64,000 bases of DNA from Pseudoips prasinana (GCA_951640165.1 OX621255.1:21054001-21118000); one strand, 5' to 3'. Positions 12,414 to 23,721 are shown, counted from the first letter of the stretch. Numbers and translations are program-made. The notes: a model not told the origin generated them from the letters alone.

Positions 12414-12539
12414 ACAACACGTACCAAAATAAAAAATATTTCATTTCATTTCAACACACTAATAAAGATAAACATTGCTTGTAAATATTAATATGATATT
12501 TATTAGTTACAGGAACTGTAAAATTGTGTAAGTCGGTAC

Positions 12540-12640
12540 ACCTATATGGTTGATTTTTGAGAACTATGTATTTATTGTATAAGATCCTCTTTGTAGCATA
12601 TTGCACACGATAAATATTGATTGATTGATTGATACTGTAT
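12540..12640 (+). mobile_element. Probable LINE 3' tail with ATTG microsatellite
   Basis: AT-rich sequence ends CGATAAATATTGATTGATTGATTGATA. The same (ATTG)n ending follows GGCAAATAATAAATG at 28540-28570. Microsatellite-ended LINE tails of this form are common in Lepidoptera; the class is inferred. Confidence 0.4.
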
Positions 12641-13300
12641 ATTGTAGACCAATGGCAGGAAATTATAGGCTATGTTAAAATTTCGGCAAGGGCATCAACA
12701 GTCCAGGCGCATTATCATTGCATAAAGAGGATTGATTAAAACATACAACATGCATGCATTGAAATCGGTTTAAATGTTCAATGCTGAAATTGCGTAGCAC
12801 ATTTCAGTATTCAAAAACGGTTTCAATTCGCAATAATTGTCCTATCAAGAACTCGATGTTGTCATGGAACCTTTATGCGCCGACTTATATACATATAAAT
12901 ACAGCAAACATTTTTAACTGATACTTCCATTTACTTATTTATTTGTATAACATGTGGATCACGAAACTGCAATATAAATGGGTTGCATGAACAATAAAAG
13001 ACGCGCACTGCATCTAAATTATTGCTATTCAGAACTGTATTGACTTTTATAAAGTGGGTTTATGTAACGCTTTGTGACGTATAGGCAATAGGGTTCGATT
13101 TAAATTGAAGCGATATGGATTGTAGATAAAATATAACACAATATAACCATGGACAATACGATTTCTTTTTTATCGATAGGCCGAGCCCCGAAAATTGTGC
13201 TACTCAACGATAAATAATGTGGTGATTTACACCTTGGAATTATTAATATTTTTGTGTGATATTTTATTTTTCATATATTCATGTATTTTCATAGATTATA

Positions 13301-13545
13301 GCTGCGCTGCCGCTGCTGTGCCCCGCCCCTGTTTGCCCACGTTAACCTTTATATTTATATTATAAAGGCGAAAGTTTGTGAGTATGTATATATGTTACTT
13401 CTTCACGTCTAAACGGCTGGAGCGATTTTAATAAAATTTGGTTTGAAGTTAGCTGACACCCTGGATTAACACATAGGCTATAATTTATAAAGGTTAACGC
13501 GGGCAAACAGGGGTGGGGCATAGCAGCGGCAGCAGTTGTAGGGTA
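13301..13545 (+). mobile_element. Helitron derivative with an inverted second 3' end
   Basis: The core TATAAAGGCGAAAGTTTGTGAGT...GGAGCGATTTTAATAAAATTTGG..TAACGCGGGCAAACAGGGG belongs to the family of 47203-47447. Here the 3' region at 13484-13540 is also present inverted at 13301-13355 (GCTGCCGCTGCTGTGCCCCG against CGGGGCATAGCAGCGGC type words), so the element folds on itself over about 50 bp. Confidence 0.7.
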
Positions 13546-13566
13546 ACTGCAATCACACAAAGATTA

Positions 13567-13695
13567 GTCCCGGGTGGAAATCGAACTCACGGCCTCTAGC
13601 AATCAGGGTCACTTGACCAACAGGCCAGTCTAAGGCTCAAATGACGGAGTGGAGCCCTTTGTCCAGCAGTGGACGTTTTTCGACAGATATGATGA
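13567..13695 (-). mobile_element. SINE head followed by RTE-like tail
   Basis: Minus-strand tRNA-like head: GTCCCGGGTGGAAATCGAAC contains an inverted B box. It is followed by AGCCCTTTGTCCAGCAGTGG and an ATGATGATG run near 13690, the 3' tail shared with the RTE-type repeats. Confidence 0.55.
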
Positions 13696-14271
13696 TGATT
13701 GTGGTGCTTTTATATTAAGTTACCAACGCAGGCGTTATCTTATAACATAAAAGCAAAGCGACACAAAACATAATCTGCATAAAAAAGAGAAAAAACAGAT
13801 TCTTCGCTTATATACTAGCTAGGTTGCTTATGATTAGTAATTTGTAAGAAGAGTTACTAAAGAAAAGCTTCCAAAAACAGAAATGACATCCTAATCCATT
13901 GTATTTTTCGAATATTATGTAAGATAAATGCCGATGAATGTTTTAGATTAAAACAACACAAATGCAAATGACCTATTAATTTTAATAGACGTGTAATAAG
14001 TGTGGCGTTGGTGTGTCTGCCTGAGTGATAGTCTCATTAAGCGTTGGCTGTTATAGGAAACAATTTACGTGAGGAATGATCGTCATCAAGCTACTACCAC
14101 TTTCTTTTCGCAAAAACATGGGCATGATTGATTGTACCATACCACGAATCTATTAAAAATATCAATTTCCTTAGTAAAAACTGGAGTGCTGGATAACTTT
14201 ATTATTATTATAAGATTATTGTAAGTTGGGTAGAGCGGTGTAAATAATAAAATAAATAAAAAAGGTTTTTT

Positions 14272-14864
14272 CTTATTTAAAATAATTCCGTGATCCGCCG
14301 CTTAACCATGTCTCAGCTAAACCCTGCTCAACCACTTAAACCCCGCTCAACTATTCCTTTATATAAAAACCCTACTTAAAGGTTTCTCAGCTAAGTAACG
14401 TCATTTTATTTTACACTGTCAACATTTCTGGGACTGGTATAGAGCTTGACCAAAATTAATCGACTAAATCGGATTATGTATCAAAACTTTATGATTTTTG
14501 CTCTATGGTAGACATGGAATGATAGATTTATGATCGTAACAATGCATTTTCAAGGACTATTGATTTTCTTCGGTGGATTTTGAAGTTTGTGATAAGATTC
14601 CAACTGGAATTCAGTATTTATTTAAAAATTAAAACGGTTAGTAACATCAATAAAACCTCCATTCACAAACTAACGTCAAACAAAACGTCAGCTGATGCAA
14701 ATAAAATCCGCCATATTTGAGAAAGGTTTAAACTAGGGGCCGACGTGGTTTAAATTTTGACATGGCTTAACCGCGAGTCAAAGTTAAATCTTGTTTTTAA
14801 ATGAAAAATTTGATAAACCATGGTTGAGCGGCCGGCTTAAATTTAAGTAGCGTTTTTAAATAAG
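14272..14864. mobile_element. 593-bp MITE, hAT-like, copy 2
   Basis: Same length and ends as 11821-12413, with scattered substitutions (for example CCGTGTCTC to CCATGTCTC). Flanks (GGTTTTTT and ACTGATAG) do not show a clear target duplication, so it is either older or was altered at its edges. Confidence 0.8.
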
Positions 14865-15464
14865 ACTGATAGAGTTTAAAAAAACGCTTGTATATAGTCA
14901 GAACATGATCGTAGTAATATATAATTAATTTATAATTATTTCTAGGTACATATACTTAGATATTTAGGTACACGGATTGTAGGAAATAATTTACAATAAG
15001 ATTTATTTTATAACAGTAACGATATTTAACTAACTTAAATTAAGTCATTGTCAAGGATCATGACATGACAGGTTTAATAATCAAAATTTTAAATTTTAGC
15101 TATATTTTTACTACATATTGTCTGAATATAATCTCATATAGTGTGACGCTTGGGTTGGAAACAGATACATAAAGTATGTACTCTAAAACATTATATACAA
15201 GAGTTGTGTGTCACCGGCCGGCCTGATATTGATGGTATATAGTGTCCAAGACTTTTGCCTACCTTGTACTCCTTTGTGAGTGGGCGCGCACGCGTCCACA
15301 ATTATTTACGGGTACAACTTTTACCTATATCAATTCAGGAAGTCAAGATCCAGTGCTTCTTTAAATTGTTTCATCTTCGGACCATATTTCTTACATTAGT
15401 TACTATTTACTTCCTACTTTATTGTTATATCTCCATATTTATGTATTAACACTCTTATCTCATA

Positions 15465-15690
15465 TAATAATAATAATATCGAGGGACAATGTCACACAGA
15501 TCATCCTAGCCCCAAACTAAGCAAAGCTTGTACTATGGGTACCAGGCGACGATATACATACTTATATAGATAGATAAATACTTAAATACATAGAAAACAT
15601 CCAAATATTTGCACTTACCGGGATTCAAACCCAAGACCACCAGCTTCGTAGGCAGGAGTACTACCAACTAGGCTACGGTGACCGTCTGAA
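15465..15690 (-). mobile_element. tRNA-derived SINE, GTCACCGTAGC family
   Basis: The inverse of the SINE at 21866-22130: minus strand begins GGTCACCGTAGCCTAGTTGG and carries GGGTTTGAATCCCGG (B box), with a tail of CGTCGCCTGGTACCCATAGTACAAGCTTTGC and an ATT microsatellite at 15463-15478. Confidence 0.85.
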
Positions 15691-15735
15691 GTAATTAAGT
15701 CTAAACTTAGTACTATCAAACGTATGGCCTGCCAT

Positions 15736-15773
15736 GCACGATCCTGCTATATCAGTATATGGCAGGATCGTGC
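15736..15773. repeat. 12-bp perfect hairpin
   Basis: GCACGATCCTGC at 15736-15747 pairs with GCAGGATCGTGC at 15762-15773 across a 14-nt loop. A T-run follows. Function unknown. Confidence 0.8.
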
Positions 15774-16344
15774 GTTTTTGGAGATATGGAACCTCCTTTA
15801 AGTCTCGTGAGAATTTTAAATTGAAAATTTTGAATAGTATCCTATTCAAAATTTTCTTGTTGTAATATTGAATTGATGTAATCATTCAATGGCAATTCAT
15901 AAGATGATTAGTCTCTTCCTCAGCAGTAATCGACACATGTGTGATTAACTACTTATTTAGTTATCTAGCTACAAGTACTGAATTTAATAATAGACTGCAT
16001 AGCGTCTATAATAAGATATAACATTGTTATTTAACTATATTTATTATTTCGATGTAGACGCAATCGCGTGATTGAAATAATTGGTTAAGTAGAAGATTTG
16101 GCACAGATTACAGAAACTCATCATTATTCATGAGTACTTGTTGTAGTAGAAACTTAAGATAAAACGTGTAAAAGAGACAATATAAATTGCAAGTTCCCAA
16201 GGAGATACTAATATAGTAGATGGTTTTAAAACATGAGTGACGAGCGATTGTGCGAGCGATATTACGGAGTAGATATCGATCAAATTGACGTCCGCTATAA
16301 TGCTGTTGGTAGTTAACCTATATTTGTCTGGGTGTTTTCTGTAT

Positions 16345-16440
16345 ACAATAATAATAATATGCTGGGACATTAGCCACACTCGGCTATCTGATCCCAAAGC
16401 AAGCAGAGCTTGTATTATGGAGTATATATAAATCAATAGT
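16345..16440 (-). mobile_element. SINE tail fragment
   Basis: Matches the inverted tail of the SINE at 53005-53262: ATAATATGCTGGGACATTA..GGCTATCTGATCCCAAAGC..AGAGCTTGTATTATGG. The tRNA head is missing. Confidence 0.65.
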
Positions 16441-18530
16441 TAAATCAGTAGTACTATAAATCAGGTACTATAAATCAGTTAACTTGTTTTTAAAATTCTT
16501 TATTTCATAAATAATAATAATAACACTTACAGAGTATTTGACTGCAACGCAGCACAATACAGATCCTTATCTAGTAAACACTTTCACAGGCTTTAGGACC
16601 TATACAAGTTTAACACAATGACATATTTGAGATATATACTAATTTAAACCTTATTTTGATAATTACTAAAACTACATATTTATTATTTTCTTTTGTAAAT
16701 ACATACTTAAATAAATAATTAACCCAAACACATGACAAACATACATGCGTGCAACCAATACTCTCAAATGTCTCAACCATCGTTGCGTTTTCCATCAGGT
16801 AAGGTAGCCATGTTTTCTGGTGTATAAAATCATGCTATCTCTAATAAGAAATTATGGTGTAGTTGAGCTGGAATGTTAAGTCGATGCTTTACAGCTCTGC
16901 GCGCTCATTTCAAATCGCTTCAGCTTATTATGTAAACCAGTTGCGTGTTATAAAAAGTCATGCAATTTAGCTTTCTCAGGAGAAGAGTTGCATCATCGAT
17001 AATGGCGAATGAAAACATATTTGCTCCAATTAATAGTATTTTTTGGGTCATGGCTTTATGTCCATGGGAAGATTTAAACAAAGGAGTGTATAAGACGTGT
17101 TGTTTGCATATATTTTAGTGAAACAATGACTTGTGGATGGTAAATAATTAAAGTAATACATAACACCTCCAGTTATATAAAAATACTAGTTCTTTTATAG
17201 GGTTCTCTTTGTCCACTTATTCCTTATTTTTATTTAAAGGGATTACACTCAACCACCACTGCAACTCCTGTAAGTCAGTATCAACAGTGGCACACAATAA
17301 CATGATAGTGAGCGGTGTGGCTCAGGCATGTTCCGGGGCATCAAGTCAACTGTCTTGGATCCCGAACCAATTTTATGAAAGAAACAAGGAGGAGTTGAAA
17401 AAAGTATCTCCACTTGCATCCGGAGCAAAGTAGACAACAGAAGGATACGAAGCTAACGGCTCGCCAAACTAGAGAATTGCAATTTAAAAAGCCATCTGGT
17501 ATATTTTATGGGTCCTATCAAGTAAGCAGTTTAGTCCTATACTTGATGCAGGTATGGCAAAAGCGCCTTAAAGGCACGGAAGTTGATCCTCGTTGCGACA
17601 AGATCTGTATAGTAAACAACTCTAGACACTGTATTTGTTTAGAAAAAAACACCAATCCTTAATCGTTTTCAACTGAAAAGCACTAAAGAAACTAGGTAAT
17701 TCGGCCAAAATCTTAAATAGTAGGGATATAATATATATATTATTAGAAATTGTTTGTGTATATACCAGAATTATTTTTACACAAATACATATAGGTATGT
17801 TAATTTACATCAGTTGTTTCACTGCCACTTACCACTTTGTCTCCCTGCAGTGCTTTTGTTCACTAACGGTTGTCTGGAAGCGATTGCTACATTAGCAATA
17901 AGACTGCCATTTGTACCTTATAGTTTTAAGAAAATTAATGTTACGATGTGATATTTTGATTTGGTGCAATAAAGTGTATCTATCTCCTCGGCGCTGCAGT
18001 GGCAGTACGAGAAGTGTCCTCTACTGCCGCCACGTGCAGGCAGTTTCGGGAAGGCAGCGATTTGTTTGTAGTGCAGTCAGTGTGTCGCACTGGCAGGAGT
18101 GTACAATAATGGAGGTCAATCCAGACCCCTCCTAGGGTACATGTCCCGGTCCCGGGGCTCCACCCATCAGGTGCCAATGCACAATGTGGTGGATATAGAA
18201 TATGGGTTGGATTATTGTATTAAAAGTATCGCTAACAAATATCAAACCTGAATAAAAAAGCTAAGGTCTAATTTTGTTTGTTTCTATATATTTTCATTGA
18301 TTTCATAAAGTAGGTTGTTTACATGCAGTAGAGGAAGTAGAGCTGAGTCATTTAGATCTCACAAGCACGTGTTTTAGATTTCTTTAAATAGAAACAACAT
18401 TGTTAATAGGTAAATTTACTACGCAAAGCGTTGGACCCGCGTTGGATCTGCATAAGATAACATTAGCAATATTTGAATAAATAAATTCAATATGAATAGT
18501 TTCTTTGACGTAACTAAGACTCTTTTTAGG
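16441..18530. other. Intergenic DNA, possible decayed LINE pieces
   Basis: No gene is supported. Open frames at 17209-17433 and 17414-17662 lack recognisable domains. At 17975-18180 a GC-rich block (CGGCGCTGCAG...GGGCTCCACCCATCAGGTGCC) resembles in style the LINE 3' region at 2530-2690, which shares CCCATCAGG.GCC. Confidence 0.4.
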
Positions 18531-19256
18531 GTTCCGTAGCGAAAAAACGGAACCCTTATAGATTCGTCATGTCTGTCTGTCTGTCCTTCCGTATGTCACA
18601 GCCACTTTTTTCTGAAACTATAAGAGCTGTACTGCTGAAACTTGGTAAGTAGGTGTATTCTGTGAACCGCATTAAGATTTAGCACAAAAATAGAAAAAGA
18701 ATAATAATTTTGGGGGGTCGCCATACATAGAACTGAAACTCAAAAAAAAATTTTTCTTCGTACCAATACAGGTGGGGTGTCTATGGATAGGTCTTCAAAA
18801 ATCATATTGAGGTTCTTAATATCATTTTTGTCTAAACTGAACAGTTTGCGCGAGAAACACTCCCAAAGTGGTAAAATGAGTGTCCCCCCCCCCCCCTCCC
18901 CCCTGTAACTTCTAAAATAAGAGAATGATAAAACTAAAAAAAATATATGATGTGCAGACGCCAGCACATCAAGCTACTCCAATCTGTCAAATTTCCCCAA
19001 TTGAAAGTGAACCTTATGCTTGAGTGATAAAGTTGAAAATCTATAGAATGAATTTGACAGATTGGGATAGCTGGATGTGCTGGCATCTGTACATTACCAT
19101 AGACACTAACAACGAAAATTGGTTTGAACGAGATCCAGCAAGTAGTTTTTTATTTTATATGTTATAAACCGCAATTTGCTTTCATTTAATCAACTGAAAT
19201 ACTTGCTGCTACGGAACCCTTCATGTGCGAGTCCGACTCGCACTTGGCCGGTTTTT
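18531..19256 (+). mobile_element. Unclassified element with GGAACCC hairpin ends, host of a nested MITE
   Basis: Begins TTTTAGGGTTCCGTAGCG followed by its own inverse AACGGAACCC, and ends CTACGGAACCC...GTGCGAGTCCGACTCGCAC TTGGCCGGTTTTT, where the 19-nt stretch is itself a hairpin. A second copy lies inverted at 63045-63613. The family is very common in Lepidoptera; the class is unclear to me. No coding sequence. The copy is interrupted at 18955-19089. Confidence 0.8.
18955..19089. mobile_element. CAGACGCC foldback MITE, nested copy
   Basis: Ends CAGACGCCAGCACATC and GATGTGCTGGCATCTG, nearly complete mutual inverses over about 45 bp around a short centre. The uninterrupted host at 63045-63613 reads ATATGATGTACATTACC on the complementary strand, where this copy has ATATGATG-TG[MITE]TA-CATTACC. 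That fits insertion at TA with duplication of TA (left TA since changed to TG). Confidence 0.9.
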
Positions 19257-19522
19257 GAAGTTATACTTCTTTTGGCGCGATGGAGAAAAATGATGAGAGT
19301 GAATTTTTACGATGCGCGCGCACACCGACACCAAAAAATTTAACAGCATGAAGTTAGTTCTAGGTGGTATGAGAGTGAATTTTTACGATGCGCGCGCATC
19401 GTAAAAATAACAGCATGACGTTAGTTCTAGGTGGTATGAAAATTGATAACTATGTTCAAGTTGTGTATTAAGAAGTATAACTTCTAACGCGTGTACATAA
19501 GTACACACAAGTTTTTTTTATG
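19257..19522. mobile_element. GAAGTTATACTTC-ended repeat, copy 1
   Basis: Starts GAAGTTATACTTCTTTTGG; AAGAAGTATAACTTC follows near 19471-19485 as its inverse, although identity with the second copy (44381-44655) continues to about 19522. Inside, GAGAGTGAATTTTTACGATG and TTAGTTCTAGGTGGTATG each occur twice. The second internal unit has a 28-bp perfect palindrome at 19380-19407 centred on GCGCGC. Confidence 0.8.
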
Positions 19523-20399
19523 ATTTGTCTAGTTAGCTGAGACTTAGACTGCTTCACCGGTTAAAAGAGGCGAGTGAGGGGGTTAAGCCATTGAGGAACG
19601 GAGGGGAAATTTCAATTTCGTCCGGAGCGTCAAAAACGTTCCTGGGTGACTACCATGGGACTTGGATGTTGTGCAATGCTTGATGGGAGGCAATTGGAAA
19701 TTAGCGTTAAGCTTTTTATTGCGAACGTACCACGGGGCGCCCACGTAGGGTTACCATATCTCAGGATTTGTCCTGAGATTTCATGTTATTTTGACACTTC
19801 TCAGGATTACAGCTGGATTTTACTAACCTCATGTAATCTTCGGATTTTTAGAATTTACAATAAAAGACAGCCCCTCTTTCAGTGCGATGTGCAACTCGTG
19901 AGCGAGATTCGCAGTGTACAAAAACGGTAAAATTACGATTTTTTTAATTGATAAGTATGTTTGAGAGAAAATTCTCAAACTGTATTCTTCTCATATAAAT
20001 CTCAGGTATTTTAATGGAAAAACAGGCCTTTTCTACGGACTTTAGATTTTTTCACTTGGTAACCGCCCACGGCACGTCGTATGAACCAATTTTGAAGAAG
20101 CAATTCGTGTTTATGTAAAATACTTTTTGAATGAATTCATAGACAACTAAAAATAGCAAAGACCAATGTTCTATGGAAATGAGAAAACATTTCTAATGCA
20201 CGATTCATTCTGATTGCAAAACATATCGCATTTTCGCACGACTAATGTGTAGGCGATGTAAATATTGTAGATTCACTACACTGTCAATGTCACGGCCGCA
20301 ATCATAATACAACGGGATAGGCAATTAATAGAATAGCGATGTGCCGTTTTGTCTGTTGCTTACATTTACTTGTTCTCAAAAAAAATATTTACTGTTTTA
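19523..20399. other. Intergenic DNA with a possible decayed transposon
   Basis: GGGTTACCATATCTCAGG at 19749 is loosely inverse to AAATCTCAGG..CACTTGGTAACCGCCC at 20005-20070, suggesting an old TIR element. The open frame 19646-19930 spans its left end and has no recognisable domain. Confidence 0.35.
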
Positions 20400-20680
20400 T
20401 ATTAACTTTAACGCCGCAGGTCGTGAATTCCATTCCCACACAGGACAAATATTTGTGTGCATGAACATGTCTATTTGTCGTGAGTCTGGGTGTAATCTAA
20501 CTATATAAATATGTATTTACAAAAGAACAGTAGTAGGTAGGTATATGTAGTATATCAGTTAAATATGTTTTTACAAAAGAAAAGTAGTATATGTTGTATA
20601 TCAGTAATCTGGTTTCCATAGTAAAAGCTCTGCTTAGTTTGGGATTAGATGCTCGTGTGTAAATCATTATTATACCACAT
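20400..20680 (+). mobile_element. SINE, 5'-truncated
   Basis: Begins within the tRNA-like head (GCCGCAGGTCGTGAATTCC) and carries the family tail GAGTCTGGGTGTAATCTAAC...CCATAGTAAAAGCTCTGCTTAGTTTGGGA. A segment near 20510-20580 is duplicated (TATGTAGTATATCAGTTAAATATG). Confidence 0.7.
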
Positions 20681-20889
20681 GATTATTACTACGATTTTCA
20701 ATATATAATTATACTATATTTGGGCTATATGGAGAGAGTTTTCCGCACAATCATGGCATTCGCCAGCAAAACCCCCTTCTGCATGTAACTCTCCAGCCAG
20801 ATATTAAGTCCTAAACTTGTATGGTTCATCTTCAGGGATTTAGGAATAACTCCAGTTGTTAATATAACAATAGGTATATTATTATAGGT

Positions 20890-20960
20890 ATATTTTATTA
20901 TTATTATAGTCACAAACTTGCGCCTTTAAGTATAATATTAGTAGGATAAAACCAAACAAG
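20890..20960 (-). mobile_element. Helitron 5'-end fragment
   Basis: CACAAACTTGCGCCTTTAAG..ATAATATTAGTAGGAT is the inverted start of the Helitron family of 4033-4236; the 3' end is absent. Confidence 0.5.
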
Positions 20961-21629
20961 TACGAGTTGGGTTCCGTACCCTCATACGATAGAGTTTGAA
21001 AATTGAGTAAGTCATATTAGATGACAAAAAAACGGACCGCACCAAAATTTGTCAAAATTTTAGTAATTAATGAAATAATGTTCTGTTTAGAATATAAGAA
21101 ACATATTTAAATTTTTCTTGTAATCGTTACCTAAATCTATTACAGAAATTACCAAAGTGGGGTTGAGTATTTAAAATAACTTTTGTTTGGATCACAGTTA
21201 TTTTTCTAGCCCCTTACTGTCATCACACGTATCAGTCTTACCCCCGTAAGAGAATGAATACACACCATCAAAAAAATTGACAGATTGTCTACGGAAAATA
21301 TGTCAAATTAAAAATAACTTTTGACATATCAAGGAGAAATCACGGGTCAAATACAAACACGTTGCATCCAGGTGAAAGATCAGATTAACATATTAAAATA
21401 CAAGAGTTTTAGAGAAAGTAAGCTAAACTGGTTATAAAATATATAAACACTAACATAGCTGAATGATTGCGATAGGCAAATAACTATGAGTTTTAACTAC
21501 CACAAGCCAGTTTCTCCACTAATTGGTTAAACCCACTTCGCTTCATGAAAACGCATAAAAGTGCTCGAAATAAATTAAATTATTGGATTTTACAAATAAG
21601 AATAATGACCTCCTAGAGTCCTTGCCGAA
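20961..21629. other. Intergenic AT-rich DNA
   Basis: Nothing recognisable was seen. Confidence 0.5.
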
Positions 21630-21845
21630 TTTGGGCCATGGCGGCCAACATATTATAAAGCACAAGTGTGCGAAAACACAGGAGCACTTTCTATTCCATC
21701 ACTCTCATGATCCTATGGGACGACTAGCGATACGACCAGAAAGAGGTCACGTAAAAGACCGATGGCTTTAAGTGCTCTCCGAGGCATAGGGGTATAAAAC
21801 CGCCAACTCTCAGACTTCAGGCTGATACTTAGAATGGTAGCATAT
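21630..21845 (-). mobile_element. SINE 3' body, GGGCCATGG family
   Basis: Inverse of the 3' body of the full SINE at 30508-30880: GGGCCATGGCGGCCAA...TATTCCATCACTCTCATGATCC..GGACGACT..AAACCGCCAACTCTCAGACTTC. The tRNA head is absent. Other headless bodies are at 34610-34870 and 57095-57305. Confidence 0.7.
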
Positions 21846-21865
21846 ATATATGCAAATGCGATGCG

Positions 21866-22130
21866 GTCACCGTAGCTTAGTTGGTAGTGCTCCTGCCTAC
21901 GAAGCTGGTGGTCCTGGGTTCGAATCCCGGTAAGTGCAAATATTTGTGTGATGAGCACGAATATTTGTTTCTGAGTCATGGATGTTTTCTATGTATTTAA
22001 GTATTTATCTATCTATATAAGTATGTATATCGTCGCCTGGTACCCATAGTACAAGCTTTGCTTAGTTTGGGGCTAGGTAGATCTGTGTGACATTGTCCCT
22101 AGATATTATTATTATTATTATTATTGTCAA
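21866..22130 (+). mobile_element. tRNA-derived SINE, GTCACCGTAGC family
   Basis: Head GGTCACCGTAGCTTAGTTGG with A box TAGCTTAGTTGGTAG and B box GGTTCGAATCC. Tail TAGCACGAATATTTG.., CGTCGCCTGGTACCCATAG.. and a final (ATT)n run at 22107-22126. Its inverse is at 15465-15690. Confidence 0.85.
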
Positions 22131-22329
22131 GACAGAGAATAACCATCCTGCGGCCGGCATATCCAGAACCAGATGATTACAAGGATCTACGCTTAAGAAG
22201 CGTACTGGATTATGTGCAGACTTCATTTCAGGGCTCTAGGGATAGAATAAAAACCAGTGGGGGATAGTACAAAAGATCCTGAAGAGTCGAAGCGCTGTAC
22301 GCAAGTACACCCCAACAAAGACAAGATAA

Positions 22330-22560
22330 GAAAAGAGACTGGTGGCAAAGAATATCACCACCCCATCTCCTACGTCGAAGTCGTCCCGGGGAATATCTTC
22401 CATAGAACGGGTAGAAGCGTCTCTCTGTGTAATGCCATCATCATCTGGTGGCATTACACAGAGAGACGCTTCTACTCGTGTCTATCGCACGCACGCCAAT
22501 GTGCACCATTTGGGGAGTCCTTTGTCCATCTGTGGACGTCATTCGACTGCCACGATGATG
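22330..22560 (+). repeat. Rearranged HPVGGVEV-family repeat with a 27-bp hairpin
   Basis: TATCACCACCCCATCTCCTA..GTCGAAGTCGTCCCGGGGAATATC matches the dispersed family. It is joined head-to-head to its own inverse: 22411-22437 pairs perfectly with 22449-22475 across an 11-nt loop. It ends in a CAGTTGTGGACGTCATTC-like RTE tail and ATGATGATG. Confidence 0.75.
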
Positions 22561-22644
22561 ACAAAAATAGCAACAGAATTCCCATCGATCATGAATGAGA
22601 TAGCAATTGTAATATTTCGACAGGAAAACATATAAATATATTTG

Positions 22645-22980
22645 AAGGGCCGGTTGGCGTGGTTGGTAGATAGATACTTGCCTTTCACGCCGCAGGTCTA
22701 ACACTAGGTTCTCGCTTAAACCTTGGGATCGTTGGCCTTTGGAGGAGGGGAACTCCACTCGTCTTGTATAAGCGGTCCCGGGTGAGAGCCTCGCTGAGGC
22801 TACAGGCGCCGTACAGGCGGGGTACTGGTGTGATCGTTCTCGAGTACCCAGGGCCCTCGCTAGAATCACTGTGAGGCTGGCCACCGTGGTGGTTTTAGTG
22901 GATCGAGCCCTACATACCCCGTCGCCTGCCCAAACGACGGGCATGAGGTTTGAGCATTTCCACCACCAAAAAAAATAGGT
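22645..22980 (+). mobile_element. SINE head fused to a LINE-like 3' end with poly(A)
   Basis: GGGCCGGTTGGCGTGGTTGG..CTTGCCTTTCACGCCGCAGG is the head of the SINE family at 53005-53262. It passes at about 22695 into a GC-rich block ending GTGGTTTTAGTGGATCGAG..CTACATACCCCGTCGCC...CCACCACCAAAAAAAA, which looks like a LINE 3' UTR. Insertion of one into the other or a chimaera are both possible. Confidence 0.5.
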
Positions 22981-22998
22981 TTTCGCATAAAACTTGCT

Positions 22999-23245
22999 CG
23001 ACCTACTGAAATATTATCCCTACTCTTTTGGTCATAGATTAAAGAAAATCAATATTCACCCAACTTTAAAAATGCAGTTATAATATTTAAAGTGGCCAGT
23101 ATATATTTCATAAAACCTAGGGTTTTATCCTAGGTTTTATAAAATATATATTGGCCACTATTATAACTACTTTTTTAAAGTTGGGTGAATATTTATTTTC
23201 TTTAATCTATGACTAAAAGAGTAGAGATAATATTTCAGTAGGTCG
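22999..23245. mobile_element. 247-bp foldback element
   Basis: Left arm from CGACCTACTGAAATATTATC and right arm to GATAATATTTCAGTAGGTCG are inverse over about 120 bp with few mismatches; the loop is 7 nt between AAAACCTAGG and CCTAGGTTTT. No coding capacity. Probably a MITE. Confidence 0.9.
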
Positions 23246-23721
23246 GGCACCCACAAGCAACGAAGGCCGGCGGGCGCATTTTGACAGTTACCTTGCCTAG
23301 GGCTGTCAGAAATTGACAGAAGTTGAAGTTGTCTGCGACACAGGGATTAGATACCATAGTGCAGGCTTTGCCTTTTAAAAAAATGTATTAAACCGGTTTT
23401 TGTTTATGTTTGTTCAAGTATTTATATTTTTAAAAGTTTTATATATGCATAAATGTAGTTTATAAGAATATTCTGATATAAAATCTAAACCATATCGGTA
23501 TCTGTTTTGTCTGCCAAGATTGAGGAGGCTGTTAATGGTGATAACTAGAGTGACGTGGAAGGTCTGGTTGGCTTTACCGGTGCTTCTAAGTATTATGCAA
23601 TGTCGCCCAACTGAGAGCCGGCGTAACAAAGACCGTGTTATCCCTCGTCGGTGTAACATAAAACAATATTAGCTATAGAAAGCAAAGCCCAGTAATTAAA
23701 ATATACTGATTTATCCGATGA

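Noticed and set aside
17209..17662. Possible small genes
   Set aside because: The two overlapping frames have no recognisable domain, no splice context that I can support and unremarkable composition.
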